A stretch of 64,000 bases of DNA from Punctularia strigosozonata HHB-11173 SS5 (taxonomy: Eukaryota > Basidiomycota > Agaricomycetes > Corticiales > Punctulariaceae): contig NW_006767444.1 in assembly GCF_000264995.1 (NCBI RefSeq), positions 260,275-324,274 of the forward strand, in the 5' to 3' direction. Position 1 is the stretch's first letter. Each line of letters begins with the position of its first letter. The translations under genes were made by a program, and so were the position numbers. Below are positions 1 through 9,974 of this stretch, piece after piece. Under the pieces are notes generated by a model, which was not told the DNA's origin, searched no databases, and saw nothing but the letters and a program-made list of their open reading frames with translations.

Positions 1-1
1 C

Positions 2-1613
2 CCCCGCTCCTCCGTCCCCCCCTCCCCCTCCCCCTCCTCCGCACCGCCCGCGCACCCGTCCTCCTCCGCGCCCTCGCTCCTCCTCCCCTCCTCCTCCACG
101 ACCACGTCCTGCCCGGCCTGCACCTTCCTCAACCACCCCGCCCTGCGCGCCTGCGAGATCTGCGGCACGCCCCTGCCTCCTCCACCCTCCCGCCCGACTT
201 CGACTTCCTCGATGCGGTCCGCACTGGCCTCTCGCCTCGCCACGCCTCCGCCTCCCCCCTCCTCCTCCGCACAGGTCAAAGAAGAAACGCGCTCGATCAA
301 GCTCTCCTTCCGCAAGGGCGGCGACCGCGCCTTCTACGCCGCACTCAAGCGGGCTCTCACCGGCAAAGCCTGGGAGGTAAATAAAAGTCTCGCATCTCTC
401 TCGCTATCCTTCCGCTTTCTGAAACTTCGCTTACTTCTCAGTCCACCGCGCTCTCCAAGCCAAAACCGACCGGATCGCAACAACCCGCCGCCGGCATCCG
501 TACGTTTTTTCTCATCCTTCCCCCCCTTGCCGTTGCATATCCAGAACCCGCTGACGACGTAAAAAAACAACAAAAAACACGGCCCCCACTCCCCTCCTCC
601 TCCGCCCCCTCCCTCACAAAAAAAAAAGACGGCGTGCTCACCACCGTCTCCTCCTCCGCCCACCACACCGCCACGGGCATGACCACCGCCCTCGCCGACC
701 TCGAAGCGCTCATGGCCAAAGCCAAAGACATGGTCGCCCTCGCCGCCGACCTCAACGACCGCCTCACCGCGCTCACTTCCTCCTCCACCACCCTCTCCCC
801 TTCCTCCTCCACGACCGCGACCGCAAATACAACGACGACGACGATCATCGAACCGGAAGAAGCGACCTTCATCCGCTCCTCGCTCACCCAGCTCGGGCTC
901 CAGATCCCGCACGCGCCCGTCACGCTCGACATGGTCCAAGACGAGCGGCGCTGGCTCGACGCGCTCGCGCGCGAGCTCGCCGGCGTCCTCCAAGGCAGCG
1001 GCGGTACTGCAGGCGGCGGTACTAAAGAAGGACGAGGCGGACGAGGGGGACGAGGCGGTCTGATGGCGCGCCGGGGCGTGATGGGCCTCGACGAGGCATG
1101 GGGCGGGTGGAACCGCGCGCGCGGGGTCGGTACGTTTCTTCCCCCTTCGTCTCTCCGTTTTATTCATTCACTGATTCGTTCATCTATTCGCAAGCCCTCG
1201 TCCCGCCCTCGACCTTCCTCCAGGTCCTCCCCCACCTCCCCGCGCACACCCGGCCCCCCGTCCGCGCCCGCAAGCTCGGCTCGCGCGGCGTGCACATCCT
1301 GCACGTGCCCGAGTACGCGCCCGCCGCGTTCGCGGCGCGGCTCGTGGGCTTGATCGCGCTCGCCGGGCCGCGTACGGCGGTCGAGGTCGCGAGGGAGGAG
1401 GAAGGGGAAGGGGGAGAAGGGGGAGGGGGAGGGGGAGGAGGTGTGCCGCTGGGCTTGGTGGTGGAGATGGTGAGGGAGGTGGAGGAGGCCGGGGAGGTGG
1501 TGAGGGATGAGGAGGAGGGGAGGGGCGGGGCGGCGGGGGGCGGGGGAGAGGTGAGGTGGTGGGTGAACGAGTGGAGGGGGTATGTGTGGGACGGGCATGT
1601 GTTCGATGATTAG
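2..1613 (+). CDS. VPS36: ESCRT-II subunit Vps36 (5' end cut by window)
   Basis: Vps36 is the ESCRT-II subunit that binds ubiquitin and phosphoinositide on endosomes and acts in multivesicular-body sorting. The first visible exon (2-376) encodes a Npl4-type zinc finger (CPACTFLNHPALRACEICG) with the C-x2-C...C-x2-C ligands. Predicted later exons are 442-499, 629-1129 and 1195-1613; all joins keep frame. The second half matches the EAP30 winged-helix region: GVDGVL-like start of exon 3, LMARRGVMGLDEAW, and a final stretch ending HVFDD before the TAG. The GLUE domain start is missing because the gene begins upstream of the window. Coding DNA is very GC-rich with Ser/Pro- and Gly/Glu-rich linkers, and an acidic Gly-rich insert lies near codons for residues 60-80 of the last exon. 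Family identity is by motif and domain order, not by a search. Confidence 0.85.
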
Positions 1614-1711
1614 GAATGTGGCTTGGTGCTCTTAGACTCGTGTATCATGCTCAGATTGTTGCAAGGTGTTGGTTGGAATATCCATTATTTCGATGAGACT
1701 GCAATAAGATA

Positions 1712-1911
1712 GGGCTCATTCAGTTTCAACAGGTGTGATAAGTGCTGCGCAGCGGATTCACACTCGGGGCACTCTCTCTAAATCTAAATTGACGATTCTC
1801 GTCGTATGTATATTGCCTTGGAATCTGTGGCGGCAATTTCTGTGCTTTGAGTGTAGGATATTTTATTCAACTAGCAAGACCCGTGGGACCTGTTGAAAAT
1901 TGAATGAGCCC
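1712..1911. mobile_element. 200-bp MITE, Tc1/mariner-like, TA target duplication
   Basis: A 200-bp element has inverted ends beginning GGGCTCATTCA and continuing imperfectly for about 26 bp to CAACAGGT. It is flanked on both sides by TA (1710-1711 and 1912-1913). It contains no coding capacity. The TA duplication and terminal repeats suggest a non-autonomous Tc1/mariner-superfamily element. It lies about 100 bp downstream of VPS36, so it may lie in that gene's 3' UTR or terminator region. Confidence 0.7.
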
Positions 1912-2286
1912 TATCACTGCCGGGGTTCCGCATTACGAACTTATGGTAACGGAATAGCCTCACTCAATAATGAGGATAACAAGCCTGGGTTAACAAGTCG
2001 AGAGGCTCGCGAGTGAGACGTTTGATGGGATCTGCCATATCCACGTGGCTCGAGTCGGCACCGCCGGACGGCGCAGTGACAATTTAAGCTCCGCTTAAAT
2101 TGACAAACACGATGAACGCGACGAGGATCGTGTTCGCTATCAATCAATGAGCATCCTCTGCCACAAAGTACACTGGTATGGCAAGGACACGGCGCCTACA
2201 CACGCGTCGCACCAAAGAAACCAAGACCAGGCTGTTAAGAGCAGGTCACAGTGGAGCTATAATGAGCGTTTGACGAGAGGGAACAT

Positions 2287-2470
2287 CTAGATAATAGAGC
2301 GGTAGGTATTAGCGCTTCACTCTGAGGGAGAATAGGGCAAGAGCCAAGTATATTGGATGTACCTAGATAATAGAGCGGTAGGTATTACTACGGTACATCA
2401 GCAAGGGAAACTACAGGGAATATAGAGAGTGACTCATGTGCTTCGCTCTGAGGGAGAATAGGGCAAGAGC
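2287..2470 (+). repeat. Interleaved duplicated motifs (25 bp and 31 bp)
   Basis: The 25-bp motif starting CTAGATAATAGAGCGG occurs identically at 2287-2311 and 2363-2387. A 31-bp motif starting GCTTC(A/G)CTCTGAGGGAG occurs at 2314-2344 and 2440-2470 with one mismatch. The order A-B-A-B with unequal spacing points to a segmental duplication that later diverged by indels. Confidence 0.6.
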
Positions 2471-3104
2471 GAAGCGCGGTTACAATGCGAGATGGTATTT
2501 ACAGATGATCAACAGTCCATACTGAGCCCGAACAAAGATAGGTACGAGGCACGCAGCGCCTCATCGGGTATATGCGTCACCGCACCGGCTTGCCGTGGCG
2601 GCGTCGCCGCTCAAATCCTAACACAGGCTGCCATTATGGAAGCGGATGCTTGCAGTCACGTGCCATCTCTTCTCAGAAGCTGAGGATGAGGTTGACGAGC
2701 TGAATGTGCAGGCCATGCTTGCACTCACGATCAAGACCAAGCAGAATCAGCCACGTCATGGCAGATGGGGCAGAAGGGGTCCATATAATGCTGTCAGAGT
2801 ACGCACTGGAGCTCCTAGGAGCGGTGCGGATCCCCCGGGACGGTGGTGGAGACGCTCTTGCACAAGGCAGGGAAGCAACTGAGCATATATACAAAGATAC
2901 GAGACGAATACACATACCTGTCACACAAGGCAGGGAAGCAACTGAGAGAACAAGTCTGAGTTGCTCCCTGGTGCGACAGGCGACTATATAGTAGCTGAGT
3001 AATCCATCAGCAACATGAGGGATGGTCCAATGAGAGAGAGGGAGGCTCCTCGGGTGCCCGGCACGTGACCAGTGGAATGGCCTAGGAAGGCCGCGCAAGG
3101 TGCG

Positions 3105-3222
3105 GAGGTCCTAGGAGACCCGAAAGGATAGAAGAATGTATGGAGCTCCTAGGAGGCCCAAAAGAATAGAAGGAGCGTCTGGGAGCTCCTAGGAAACCTG
3201 AAAGGGTAAAAAGAGTGTGTGG
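3105..3222 (+). repeat. Tandem repeat, about 38-40 bp x 3
   Basis: Three copies start with GAG(G/C)TCCTAGGA at about 3105, 3143 and 3183. Each is followed by an A-rich AAAG(G/A)(A/G)TA core. Divergence between copies is about 20-25%. It lies just upstream of the Harbinger transposase frame and may be subterminal sequence of that element. Confidence 0.6.
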
Positions 3223-3339
3223 GGAATGCGGAGAAACAGGGAAAGACAGGTACTGGAGGCGTGCCATGACAAATGCTCCACAAGTAGAGGAATTCTTCAA
3301 TTTGCTTTTAGAAGGGTTTAGCGAGAAACAATTCAGGAT

Positions 3340-4390
3340 ATGGATGTGGTAATACAGATCCTGTCTCGATGTATATGTGATAACTTACAGCTCCGAATAC
3401 ACAGCATGTCTAGGGATGCATTCTGGCATATACATGGCCTGATTGAAAGTGATCCAGTCTTTGCCAGCACACCTCGCCAGCCTCAGCGTCCCGTCAAGTT
3501 TCAGATGGCCGCATTTTACATGCAGGTTGGCGGGTTGACAGCCCTACCCATAGGCGACATCATCGGGGTAGCTGAAGGTAGCAGCTTCCTATACTTTGAC
3601 CGTGTGTCCAAAGCACTCCGCCGTCTCAAGCCACAGTATCTCAAGTGGCCAGATGCTGCGAGGCGGGCAACAATCAAACAGTGGATGGAGGACAAGACCT
3701 TCCCTGGTTGTATTGGGATTGGAGATGGATCTCTTCTCAGGCTTGCTCATTGGTCTCTGAGAAATCCATGGTCATTCTGGTGTCGGAAAATGTTCTATGC
3801 AGTGAATGTCTTCATACCTCCACGTGAATACACCACTCAAATGCTGATTTATGTAGCTCTCAGTTCAGGCCATATGTGACCACGAAGACTTCATAACCAG
3901 CTATGAGCTTGGCTGGCCAGGATGTCTTATCGATGCTACCATATTCAAGCAGTCCCGGCTATGGCAACATCGTGAAGAATATTTTGAGAACACAGAGTTC
4001 ATCATGGTGGACAAAGGTATGTCATATATTTTGGATATCTTCATTATTGTGCTTACAATGTTAATTGTAGGTTATCCCCTCTCGATGTACACCATCCGCC
4101 CATTTGCAGATCCTGATCTCACAACAGATTCTGACGAATCTGAACATCAGAAACATTGGAACCAGCACCTGTCTGCTATATGCATCAAGATTGAGCACAC
4201 CTTTGGACTACTGAAGGGCCGATTTCAGTATCTGTGTTTAATCCCTGGCCACAACCTCCGGCGAGTCAACAGGACCATTGAAGCACTTTTTGTCTCGCAC
4301 AATATCCTGACATCCATTGGGGATGATCCCATGAAGATTGTGGGACTGAAAGAGGGAGAGGCACCTCGGGTAGCTCGCCACATCAACTGA
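3340..4390 (+). CDS. Harbinger (PIF) DDE transposase
   Basis: This is a nuclease of the HARBI1/DDE_Tnp_4 type that cuts and joins transposon ends. Predicted exons are 3340-3823, 3864-4016 and 4071-4390, with introns of 40 and 54 nt, giving about 318 residues. The first acidic catalytic site is in PGCIGIGDGSLL, the second in VDKGYPLS (created by joining exons 2 and 3), and the glutamate in IEHTFGLLKGRF. RPVKFQMAAFY upstream fits the family N-terminal helical region. An in-frame stop lies 7 codons before the chosen ATG, so either this is the start or a 5' exon is missed. It is shorter than many family members at the N terminus. Its likely partner is the Myb-like gene on the other strand. Confidence 0.85.
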
Positions 4391-4596
4391 CTTCATCAGC
4401 ATGAGGTAGCAGAGGAGACAGATAGCGACCTCTATCGATCTGGTCACTTTCGGCGCAAGCACCTTCTTGGTCTCATGAAGAGGAGATGATATGTATAGGG
4501 AGCTTTCCTCAATTGATAAACATTGAAATAAAGTAATCTATGGAAATTCACAAGTGATTAAGGATTAAAATGCTATAACATGATGAACTATGTTGA

Positions 4597-5812
4597 TCAT
4601 TCACGGTCACCCTCCTTATGCTTATCCAACTGCGCAGCCAATCTCTTGCCGAACTCCTGAACAGCGGCGATAGGTGACTCAAGGAATTCTTTCACCTTAA
4701 CCCACTGCTGCAACTCAAGTTCTTGCACACGGATCTGATGAAGCTCTTCCTCGTGCTTTGCCTGTGCCTTGCGTATCTGAAGCTCCCGCTCCTCAAGCTT
4801 GGTCTTGCTCTTGGTCTGAGCATTCATGCTGTCTACAAGTGACTTGAGCATATCTTCCTCCGAACCCTCACAATGAATACGCTTGCAAGGGGGGATACTC
4901 GATTCTTCGCTGTCAGAGAGTGAGGTCGCCTCGTTCAATGGATCATCACGAACCACTTCAGGATGATCGTGCGCACTAGAACAGTGGTCAGTTAATGCAA
5001 TGCAGTTAAAAAGAAACTTACACGGTGTCAATAACATATAAATGTATGAGTCGCGGAATTCCTCCAGCGTCTCGCGGGACCATTGGCTGCTGGAACTCTT
5101 CAACAGCGGGAGCTTAACGCCAACCTTTGACTCCAAGTCACTACCAAGAGCCTCCATTCTGCTTTCGTCGCCATCGCCACTGCCGGTATGTTCTTCCAAT
5201 CTCCATGCAGCGATGTACTTGTGGAAAAGGTATTTCCACCAGGACTTCACTTGAGTAGCTGTCTTGCGGTTATTCGAAAGATCCTGAGCAATCTGCGTGG
5301 AGCAATGAGACTCAACGGAAGCTGAGAAGCAAAGCAAAAACTACCTTGACGGCATGTGTATCCTTCTTGAGCTTGAAGTCCTCGAAGACATCCTCGCGGC
5401 AGATGTAGTCGACAAGTATCTTCATGTCCTCCTCACTCCAGTTGCTCTCTATCCCCTCCAACACTCGCTTCGCCATCTCTGGGTCCATCTCCTTGATGTC
5501 CTCATCGGACTCGCCGCCTTTGCGTACATTCTTGCCAGATTTTGCACCGAGGCCCTTCGGTGCTGCCTTCGCAGGCATCTTCATCTCAATCTTCAACGTG
5601 GTCTTGCCGGGTGTCTTTGGCGCCCTTGCGGGTGTTCTTGTCCCCTTCTTCTGCGAGTCCGTGTCGCTGGTTTCTGCAGGCTTGCGACGTCGCTTGGATT
5701 TCGCAGGTTGCGCAGGGACATCCGCGCTGGGAGCCTGCTCTTGATGCAGGTTGGAGATGTTGGTCAGTGCTGGGCTTGGTGCCATACCCGTCTGTGATTT
5801 GTCAGATGGCAC
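4597..5812 (-). CDS. Harbinger-associated Myb/SANT-like DNA-binding protein
   Basis: In PIF/Harbinger elements a Myb-like protein binds the transposase and the element ends and helps bring the transposase to DNA. Exon 1 (5812-5345) encodes a basic Ser/Pro/Lys-rich tail, then NWSEEDMKILVDYICREDVF, a SANT-like helix. A 52-nt intron (5293-5344) follows. Exon 2 continues with IAQDLSNNRKTATQVKSWW, the rest of the tri-helical fold. The C-terminal part is a charged coiled-coil-like helix rich in E, K and Q. A second intron at 4976-5023 (48 nt, keeps frame, donor GTGTAAGT) is possible; reading through it is also open. Predicted length is about 387-403 residues. Identity is by fold pattern and neighbour; the function is inferred from the family. 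Confidence 0.75.
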
Positions 5813-6150
5813 CGAGTATGCATCGGAGGTCGTTGCACGTCCATCGCGTCCGTTGTCCTGCCCCTAAAGTGGTTAGGTGCGAGACACGTAGAATGCATGC
5901 GGGAAACATGAATGTAGTCTATAGGTAGCCACTCACAATTACTATAGAGTACAACTTGCGTGACTACAATCATAGTAGCCGATCCTTACTTATGCCAGTT
6001 TCTTTCTCATTACTCAGAAACGACTCACATTAGTATTTAAATATTTTTGGGTAGTGTAATAGTTTTATTTATGTACACATTTGACTGTTCACTACACTAT
6101 CATGATCACATATCATGGATCAGACGGTCAGAGTAGTCTAGATACACCTC
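5813..6150. other. Intergenic, AT-rich, no gene seen
   Basis: This is the sequence upstream of the Myb-like gene's ATG. It is AT-rich around 6035-6090 (TTTAAATATTTTTGG). It may include the outer end of the Harbinger element, but I find no matching inverted repeat near 2900-3330. No coding frame is supported. Confidence 0.4.
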
Positions 6151-6159
6151 AGAAAAGGG

Positions 6160-6890
6160 GAATATGTGGGTACTCAGACACATTGCTATGGTAACACAGG
6201 GCTGTGCTGCAAGGCTGTGCAGATCAGTAAGCTTACTGCAGATATTAGTAAGCATGCTGCAGCGCAGCAGGCGCTTAGTAAGCCTGTGATCTGATTGGAT
6301 AGAGGGGAAATGGCCAAATTAGCATAAAAGGAGGGCATATGAGCCCGAGGGAATCAATTCACTTTCACCCAGAATCGACGATTGATCACAGGAGACCGTA
6401 GATCAGTCTCTATTAGTATTAAGCAGCAAGAGCAAGATTAAGAAGACATTTGAGTGTTGACTTAGGCAATAGATCTAAGTATCACTCCAGGACATACAAT
6501 ATAGGAAATAGGGTACGTTAAAGCGACAAGACACTTTTGAGTGTTGACTTAGGCAATAGATCTAAGTATCACTCCAGGACATACGATAAAGGAATTTGGA
6601 TATGTTGAAGCGACAAGACGCTTCCAGAAGATAGAGCGACAAGACGCTCCCAGAAGACCGACGACATATTCAGTGACTTCCCCATAAGCATGGGAACAGA
6701 TTTCCAGTACAGATAAAAGGACAGAGCATAGTTCTCTGTTTATGTGAATACATTCAAGTGGCCCATTTCTTTCTCCTGATTCAACTAGGTCATCCCTGAC
6801 TGAGATAGACCGGGACCCTAGGCAACTGTATGACTATATACTAGCACTACAGTTCGTGCAATACTGTCAGATGATGACATTAGGCATAGG
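6160..6890 (+). mobile_element. LTR-like fossil (probable solo LTR), ends uncertain
   Basis: The stretch has the make-up of a long terminal repeat: repeated AGTAAGC(T/A)TACTGCAG-like blocks, a TATA-like CATAAAAGG box near 6324, then an untranslated-type A/G-rich region. An 85-bp tandem duplication lies at about 6445-6616. No gag or pol frames adjoin it, so it is best read as a solo LTR remnant. Exact ends and a target duplication were not found. Age cannot be judged without other copies. Confidence 0.45.
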
Positions 6891-6921
6891 AAGATAAGTC
6901 TAAGGTATACACGTGGACAAA

Positions 6922-8396
6922 CTAAGACATCAGCAGTGCCAAGCCAGCATCAATCCTAGCCTTCACCGACACTCTATAATCCTTCTCCTCCTGCTTTGAC
7001 AAATCCTTCACTGCTCTGAAGTTCAAGTCCACGTATTGAAAGATCATTCCGCTAGTCCAGGCAACAAAAGACCCACGAACACCATAGTTTATCAGCTCGG
7101 TGTTGTAGTGAGTGTACAATGCTGAAGGGAAGAAGATTGGCACGCCAGGTGCTACCTCGAATTCCATGTTGAGCTCTTCAATGACTAAGTGACCCTCTAC
7201 AGAGGGATCAAAACTCCCGAATGGGATAACGCAGCAGAGACCGGTAGCTAGATTCTTGCAGTCCTTGTGGCACTCACAAACCATGTCACCAATGTTCATG
7301 CAAAAGGATGTGAACGGCAGGAACAGCGGAGTAATACCAGAGTTGGGATGTTTATGCAGGAGGTCGTCCAAGACTTTGACATACTTGGCATAAAGGTCTG
7401 GGAAGGTTGTCCTAAAGATGTCTATAATGTATGAGATCGCTTATAGAGAAGGGACAAAAGATGCTGACTGCTCATACCTTCCACCACCTTGCGCACAGGT
7501 GCAAGGGTAACACGAAGGGCATCAATAGTAGCTTGATCCCGGAGATAGGCAGCTGACATGCACGGTTCCTGTGAGATGAAGAGGTTCTAGAACACTGAAT
7601 GGCACCTTAGAAGAATAGGAAGACGAACTCGAACGGATCCTCGGTGTAGCATGTACTCATACTGAGAGAGTCAGCCATGACTCCCTGGGCAATTTGCAGA
7701 CACATACAGTTTCAAGCTGCACAAGGGCTCTTGGGTGCAGCCATCACAGCTGCATTCACGGTCGCACTGTATGGCCTGTGAAGACCGTGATGGATGATGT
7801 GCCGGCCTATGGCATTGTAAACCGATGTTGGGGCACTGCAGAGCATGGTCAGGAAATTCCAGGACAGAGATAATGATGGCTATACTTACCCATTATCAAG
7901 CATAATGATCTCGTGTTCTCCCTGCCCAGCATGGTGGCGCTGGGAGGTGGCACATAGGGGTTGGTCAACCGTGCGTGGCTGTCTGTTTGCATGCACAGTT
8001 TCTGAATGCAGGCAATGATGGAGGCTTTGTGGCTAGCACTGCAACGTGCACTGCGATTGTCTCAGGTGTCACTTTGATTATTACGCATAACATGTTAGTG
8101 TCACTGTATGCCGCATTTCAAAGTTGCTTCCATGCCTCGTCATACAGATTTTGTATGTCCTGATATCCTGGTGTTGATGGACCGTGACGTGTCAAGATAG
8201 ATAAGTCCAGCAATTCCAAAACTCTAGGGATACCAAGCAGTGGGCCGCGATTGATAGGAACCGGGGGAGGCAGCATTGTGTTGTTAAGGTTTCTGATGGG
8301 TGTGACATTCCGTGGAGTGTCTGCTCCAAAGGGGGTTAGGTGTGCAACACAAGCAAGACTGTTAGCCGTGACACATACACTGTAGTCATGCGGCAT
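6922..8396 (-). CDS. TET/JBP-family 2OG-Fe(II) dioxygenase (fungal type)
   Basis: TET/JBP enzymes oxidise 5-methylcytosine or thymine in DNA using 2-oxoglutarate and Fe(II). In mushroom fungi they are expanded and often travel with KDZ transposons. The last exon (about 7425-6922) carries CHKDCKN, the H-x-D iron site. It is followed by GLCCVIPFGSFDPSVEGHLV, the distal histidine in FFPSALYTHYN, and GVRGS with the 2OG-binding arginine. Upstream, a well-formed intron (donor GTATGA, acceptor ATTATAG) joins LRVTLAPVRKVVED to IFRTTFPDL. An exon ending SSSYSSK precedes that. Exons between 7,640 and 8,396 (including CMQTDSHARLTN and MPHDYSVCVTA) are plausible but not firmly joined. The catalytic core looks complete; the N-terminal part may be damaged. 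Substrate and activity are inferred from the family. Confidence 0.65.
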
Positions 8397-8458
8397 GATT
8401 GAGCTTCTTGATTTCTGGTGAAAAACTTGCCACTGATGCAGCTGCTGGGGAGCTCAGC

Positions 8459-8716
8459 CTAGAACCTAGTTTGTAGGTATGTAACTTTAGACATCGGAAC
8501 TGTAGAACAATGATGGAATACCTTGATGGGCTCCTGATATCTTGTTCTTATCCTTATAGTATTCCTGACATGCTTTGCATAGAAATCTACCATGCTGTCC
8601 CTTCGTATCCCGATAGTAGCGCAGCAGCCCTGGGGAAAGTTTACCTTGCACTTGCCGCAGGGTATAGGGTTGTCATTGGTAGCAGTAAAGTCAAAAGTTT
8701 CTGTTCCATCCCCCAT
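8459..8716 (-). pseudogene. Zinc-finger-like fragment upstream of the dioxygenase
   Basis: One frame reads MGDGTETFDFTATNDN then PCGKCK. A second frame just downstream reads YYRDTKGQHGRFLCKACQEY. Together they have the spacing of a C-x2-C...C-x2-C treble-clef finger resembling a GATA-type finger (LCxxC at the second pair). The two halves lie in different frames and no normal intron restores them, so a 1-bp indel is likely near the CCCCAGGG at about 8,637. It may be a decayed 5' exon of the TET/JBP gene or a separate dead gene. Confidence 0.35.
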
Positions 8717-8896
8717 ATGAGTTTGCTTTTGCTGTCACTGTATGTGCCAGTAAGAACAGAGAAAAAGCCCTGTTTGCTCCGGTCTTTTCTTCGCTTTTAC
8801 CCACCCTTGAGGTGTGGTCACAATCACACAACCTTTGATCCAAGGTTTTGAGGCAATGTATACGACACTATGCTGCATACATCTGCACTATTTAAT

Positions 8897-9125
8897 CATG
8901 TTCAATGTCCTCACTGTCCTCATCCTCATCATCAGTAAAGTCTATATATGGGTAGTCAGCTGCATCGGAGCAACCACCCTCCCTAGCTTCACCACTATAC
9001 GCAACAGAAGCACCATTGACTATGTATTCTTCATTATTGTTATCGTAGTCGTCACTGACTGGCAGGTGTAGATGTTTGGAGAAAATGGGGTCATCGAAGG
9101 CCAGAGCTGTGATACACGACAGGAG
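8897..9125 (-). other. Acidic open frame, possible exon
   Basis: A minus-strand frame reads LAFDDPIFSKHLHLPVSDD and ends in a strongly acidic tail TDDEDEDSEDIEHD followed by TAA. An in-frame stop lies just upstream, so it would have to be an internal or terminal exon. Acidic tracts like this are common in KDZ/TET-associated genes of mushrooms, but I cannot link it by splicing to its neighbours. Confidence 0.25.
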
Positions 9126-9730
9126 GTTGCAGTAGACTATTCAAGATGACTGATCTGTGATTGGTGGCTGTCTGATCTCTGCGTTGTCATGTCTGACGGA
9201 TGTGAGTGAGTAGAAATGGATGGGATAGTTGGTAAGTCTGGGTGAGTTAACTTGATCCCAATGATATCCGTCTTGAAGTCCCGGGCTATCTAAGTCGGAG
9301 ATTACTCAATAAGTTTGGCCAGTAGTTGATCTGACTTGAATGTGACAAGCAATAAAGCTTATCGGTGTGTTTGATGTGAGTGTGAGAGTGTTGTGAGGGT
9401 GTGGGAAGGTTGGGTTCTGAATACTAGCTCCTGCTAATAGTACGTGTGAGGTGTTGAGGTGTTGAGAGAGAATAACCAAGTAAAAATGAGAACGTTCAGA
9501 GACTGAGAGAGTTGGAAACCAAATATAGCTGTTGGTGGCTGTGTGCTGAGTCGAAATACTAAAACCAGGTACTCTTGACCTGATTGGAGTGTCTGAGAGA
9601 AAACTGAGAGCTTACGAGCTCTGTCGGACTGCGTGCGTGTAGGGGGAACTTCTTTTTTTTTTCTTGGGCTAGAGGGGCTACATTTTATACTTTTCCAGAA
9701 GTTGGCCTGCTCCTAGTCACGGCTCCCTGT
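9126..9730. other. Intergenic, no gene seen
   Basis: Purine-rich GTGAGTGTGAGAGTG-type low-complexity sequence near 9370-9500 and a T(10) tract at about 9653. No coding frame is supported on either strand. Confidence 0.4.
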
Positions 9731-9889
9731 TGAGTCACTTTCTGACTCATTGGAGTCATGTGCTGACTCATAAGAGTCATCTGACTCATTAGAGTCGTGC
9801 TGACTCGTCGAAGTCGAGTTCTGACTCATTAGAGTCATACTGACTCATAAGGCTGACTAAGTTTGTGATGACTCGCTATGCTTGAGTCA
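9731..9889. promoter_or_regulatory. Cluster of seven TGA(C/G)TCA sites
   Basis: Perfect bZIP (Gcn4/AP-1 type) 7-mers occur at 9731, 9743, 9764, 9782, 9822, 9841 and 9883, with several one-mismatch copies between (for example 9801 and 9869). Some lie as face-to-face pairs such as TGACTCATTAGAGTCA. A chance density this high in 160 bp is very unlikely. It may be a regulatory array or a minisatellite that happens to carry the motif. Confidence 0.6.
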
Positions 9890-9974
9890 TGAGTAGTAAG
9901 CAGGGCGTGATCTGGATACATGATTATAACTATGCTTACTGAGCTAATTCTATCCTACTGATCTTACAAATCGG

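Larger units (their letters stand above)
1914..3280. other. Gene-free repeat-rich interval
   Basis: I see no supportable gene here. The interval holds a 9-bp-stem palindrome at 2080-2102, duplicated short motifs at 2287-2470, a repeated phrase CACAAGGCAGGGAAGCAACTGAG at about 2861 and 2923, and a short tandem array at 3105-3222. Frames longer than 70 codons in this interval have no recognisable domain. It looks like debris of old mobile elements. Confidence 0.5.
3340..5812. mobile_element. Harbinger/PIF DNA transposon (coding core)
   Basis: The pairing of a DDE_Tnp_4-type transposase on + (3340-4390) with a Myb/SANT-like protein on - (5812-4597) is the standard two-gene layout of PIF/Harbinger elements. 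The genes converge, with about 200 bp between their stops. I could not define terminal inverted repeats or the 3-bp target duplication, so the listed span is the coding core only. Both frames appear open across their predicted splices, so the element may have been active recently or may have lost only its ends. Confidence 0.75.

Noticed and set aside
334-1167. 277-codon minus-strand frame opposite VPS36
   Set aside because: Gly/Glu/Arg-rich antisense shadow of the GC-rich VPS36 exons.
2646-3098. Frames on both strands in the repeat-rich interval
   Set aside because: They run through duplicated motifs and match no domain.
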